Of a DNA stretch of 6,284 nucleotides, positions 5,209 to 6,284 are shown piece by piece. Source of the stretch: Erysipelotrichia bacterium (GTDB taxonomy: Bacteria > Bacillota_I > Bacilli_A > Erysipelotrichales > Erysipelotrichaceae); assembly GCA_009929095.1 (NCBI GenBank), contig SABF01000091.1, forward strand, positions 1-6,284. Reading direction: 5' to 3'. Within the stretch, counting starts at the first letter, position 1. The number at the start of each line of letters is the position of its first letter. The position numbers and the translations under genes are program-made. A model generated the notes under the pieces. It was not told the origin of the DNA. It made no database searches and saw only the letters and a program-made list of their open reading frames with translations.

Positions 5209-6284
5209 ATGAAGAAAAGCATGACTGAAAAAGAACAGAAAAGCACGCATGCCAGTATGGTCAGCAATTTGTATTATCGACTTTTGCCTCAGCAGATGTC
5301 TTCCGGCTTGGTTTTAATGCTGAACAGTATCATAGACAGTCTGTTTACCAGCCGCTATATGGGAGCAGAAGGAATGGCGGCAGTTGGGTTCTATTCGCCT
5401 TTCTCCAACATAATTTACTTGTGCTTTGTGCTGATTACCGGTACACAGATACTTTGCTGCAATAGTATTGGCAGAGGAAACGAAAAAGAAACAGTATCAC
5501 TGTTTTCTACCTGTGCAGTAATACTGACAGTCTATGCGGCAATATGCAGTGCTCTAATGCTGTTCTTTTCAGTTCCGCTGGCAAATCTGCTTGGTGCAAG
5601 CGGTCATGTGGCAGTTCTGCTTGCGGAGTATATTCGTTCTGTTTCGTTTGGAATGATAGCACTTGTACTATACTCCCTGTTTATGACATTCCTTGATCTG
5701 AACAGCAGAATAGATCTCTCCTGGGCAAGCATAATCTCAATGCTGATTTCAAATGTCATACTGAATCAGGTATTCATCAAATACTTTAATATGGGAATTG
5801 GGGGTCTTGGCTTGGCGACATCGCTCAGTTCAATGATTGCGATGCTGATTGCACTTACCGGTGTGATCCAGTTCAAGCGAAAACTGGCAGTGTATCTCCA
5901 GGTAAAGCACTTCTGCTTTGACAGAGTATTTGAGATGGGAAAACTTGGATCGACAGCATTAGTGTTCAATCTTTCAGCGGGCTTTAAGTCCTATGTAATG
6001 AATATTCTGCTGATGAACATTGGCGGTACAAATGCAGTTGCAGCAGCTGCGGTGATGAATTCAGTCTGCTGTTTTGTTGGAATGATTCCAAGTGGTACAG
6101 CATCCGCTGCACGAACGCTTGGCAGTATCTTCTATGGTGAAAAGAATCGTCCGGCAATGGAAGAACTTCTGAATGTTTCGCTGCGAACTGCTGCAATTAT
6201 GTCTATTGCTGCAATTGCAGTTATTCAAATATTTGCTCCTCAGTTTGTCAGTGTGTTCTATCCATCAGGTTCTCAGGTATATAC
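5209..6284 (+). CDS. MATE family efflux transporter (3' end cut by window edge)
   Basis: An open frame without a stop runs to the right edge and gives 358 residues of an inner-membrane multidrug and toxic compound extrusion protein, an Na+- or H+-coupled antiporter. Family members have about 450 residues in 12 helices, so roughly the last quarter is missing. After a polar N-terminus (1-20), hydrophobic segments are seen near 27-48, 61-84, 98-121, 136-162, 172-192, 199-220, 247-268, 277-296 and 326-350. The first helices carry the typical I-I-D-S-L-F and G-A-E-G-M-A-A-V-G pattern. The second half repeats it as G-G-T-N-A-V-A-A, followed by G-S-I-F-Y-G-E-K-N at 305-313, the usual loop. It looks most like the MepA-type branch. 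The start is uncertain: ATG at 5209 or 5221 are both possible, and neither has a good Shine-Dalgarno. The substrate cannot be read from the sequence. Confidence 0.85.
   Translation, partial: MKKSMTEKEQKSTHASMVSNLYYRLLPQQMSSGLVLMLNSIIDSLFTSRYMGAEGMAAVGFYSPFSNIIYLCFVLITGTQILCCNSIGRGNEKETVSLFSTCAVILTVYAAICSALMLFFSVPLANLLGASGHVAVLLAEYIRSVSFGMIALVLYSLFMTFLDLNSRIDLSWASIISMLISNVILNQVFIKYFNMGIGGLGLATSLSSMIAMLIALTGVIQFKRKLAVYLQVKHFCFDRVFEMGKLGSTALVFNLSAGFKSYVMNILLMNIGGTNAVAAAAVMNSVCCFVGMIPSGTASAARTLGSIFYGEKNRPAMEELLNVSLRTAAIMSIAAIAVIQIFAPQFVSVFYPSGSQVY

Overview
The window reads as a stretch of a Bacillota (Firmicutes) chromosome of moderate GC content. Gene content and arrangement resemble Erysipelotrichia or related clostridia-like gut or oral bacteria: folT under a tetrahydrofolate (THF) riboswitch, and a trhP1-trhP2 pair organised like yrrN-yrrO of Bacillus subtilis. 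No rRNA or other phylogenetic marker is present, so the taxonomic call is an inference. TGA acts as a stop and Trp is TGG, so the standard bacterial code applies. Coding density is high, and I see no phage genes, transposase, CRISPR array or tRNA.

Layout. (1) Positions 1-301, minus strand: the N-terminal part of a folate ECF transporter S component (folT), running off the left edge. (2) Positions 302-527: a compact divergent regulatory region. On the minus strand it holds a promoter, a class I THF riboswitch, and two mutually exclusive hairpins that hide or expose the folT Shine-Dalgarno. On the plus strand it holds a candidate promoter placed so close to the next start codon that the transcript could be leaderless. 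(3) Positions 528-5079, plus strand: a tight four-gene operon consisting of trhP1-like, trhP2-like, a SpoU/TrmH-family RNA methyltransferase and a divergent PEP carboxykinase-fold protein. The first three genes are joined by ATGA overlaps and the fourth follows after 18 bases with a strong ribosome binding site. (4) Positions 5074-5178: a structured segment with a hairpin nested inside long imperfect inverted repeats. (5) Positions 5209-6284, plus strand: a MATE-family multidrug/cation antiporter truncated by the right edge.

How the parts work together. The minus-strand unit is folate uptake under folate feedback. The first three operon genes suggest an RNA-modification unit: TrhP1/TrhP2 are expected to make 5-hydroxyuridine at tRNA position 34, and the third gene is a 2'-O-ribose-methyltransferase-type SPOUT enzyme of unknown target. 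The fourth gene is the most unusual. It carries nearly the full catalytic set of ATP-type PEP carboxykinase (Tyr, Lys-Lys, His, P-loop, Asp-Asp, Asn-x-Arg), but with an HPr-kinase-like P-loop, a long extra N-terminal region and a shortened C-terminus, so its substrate is open.
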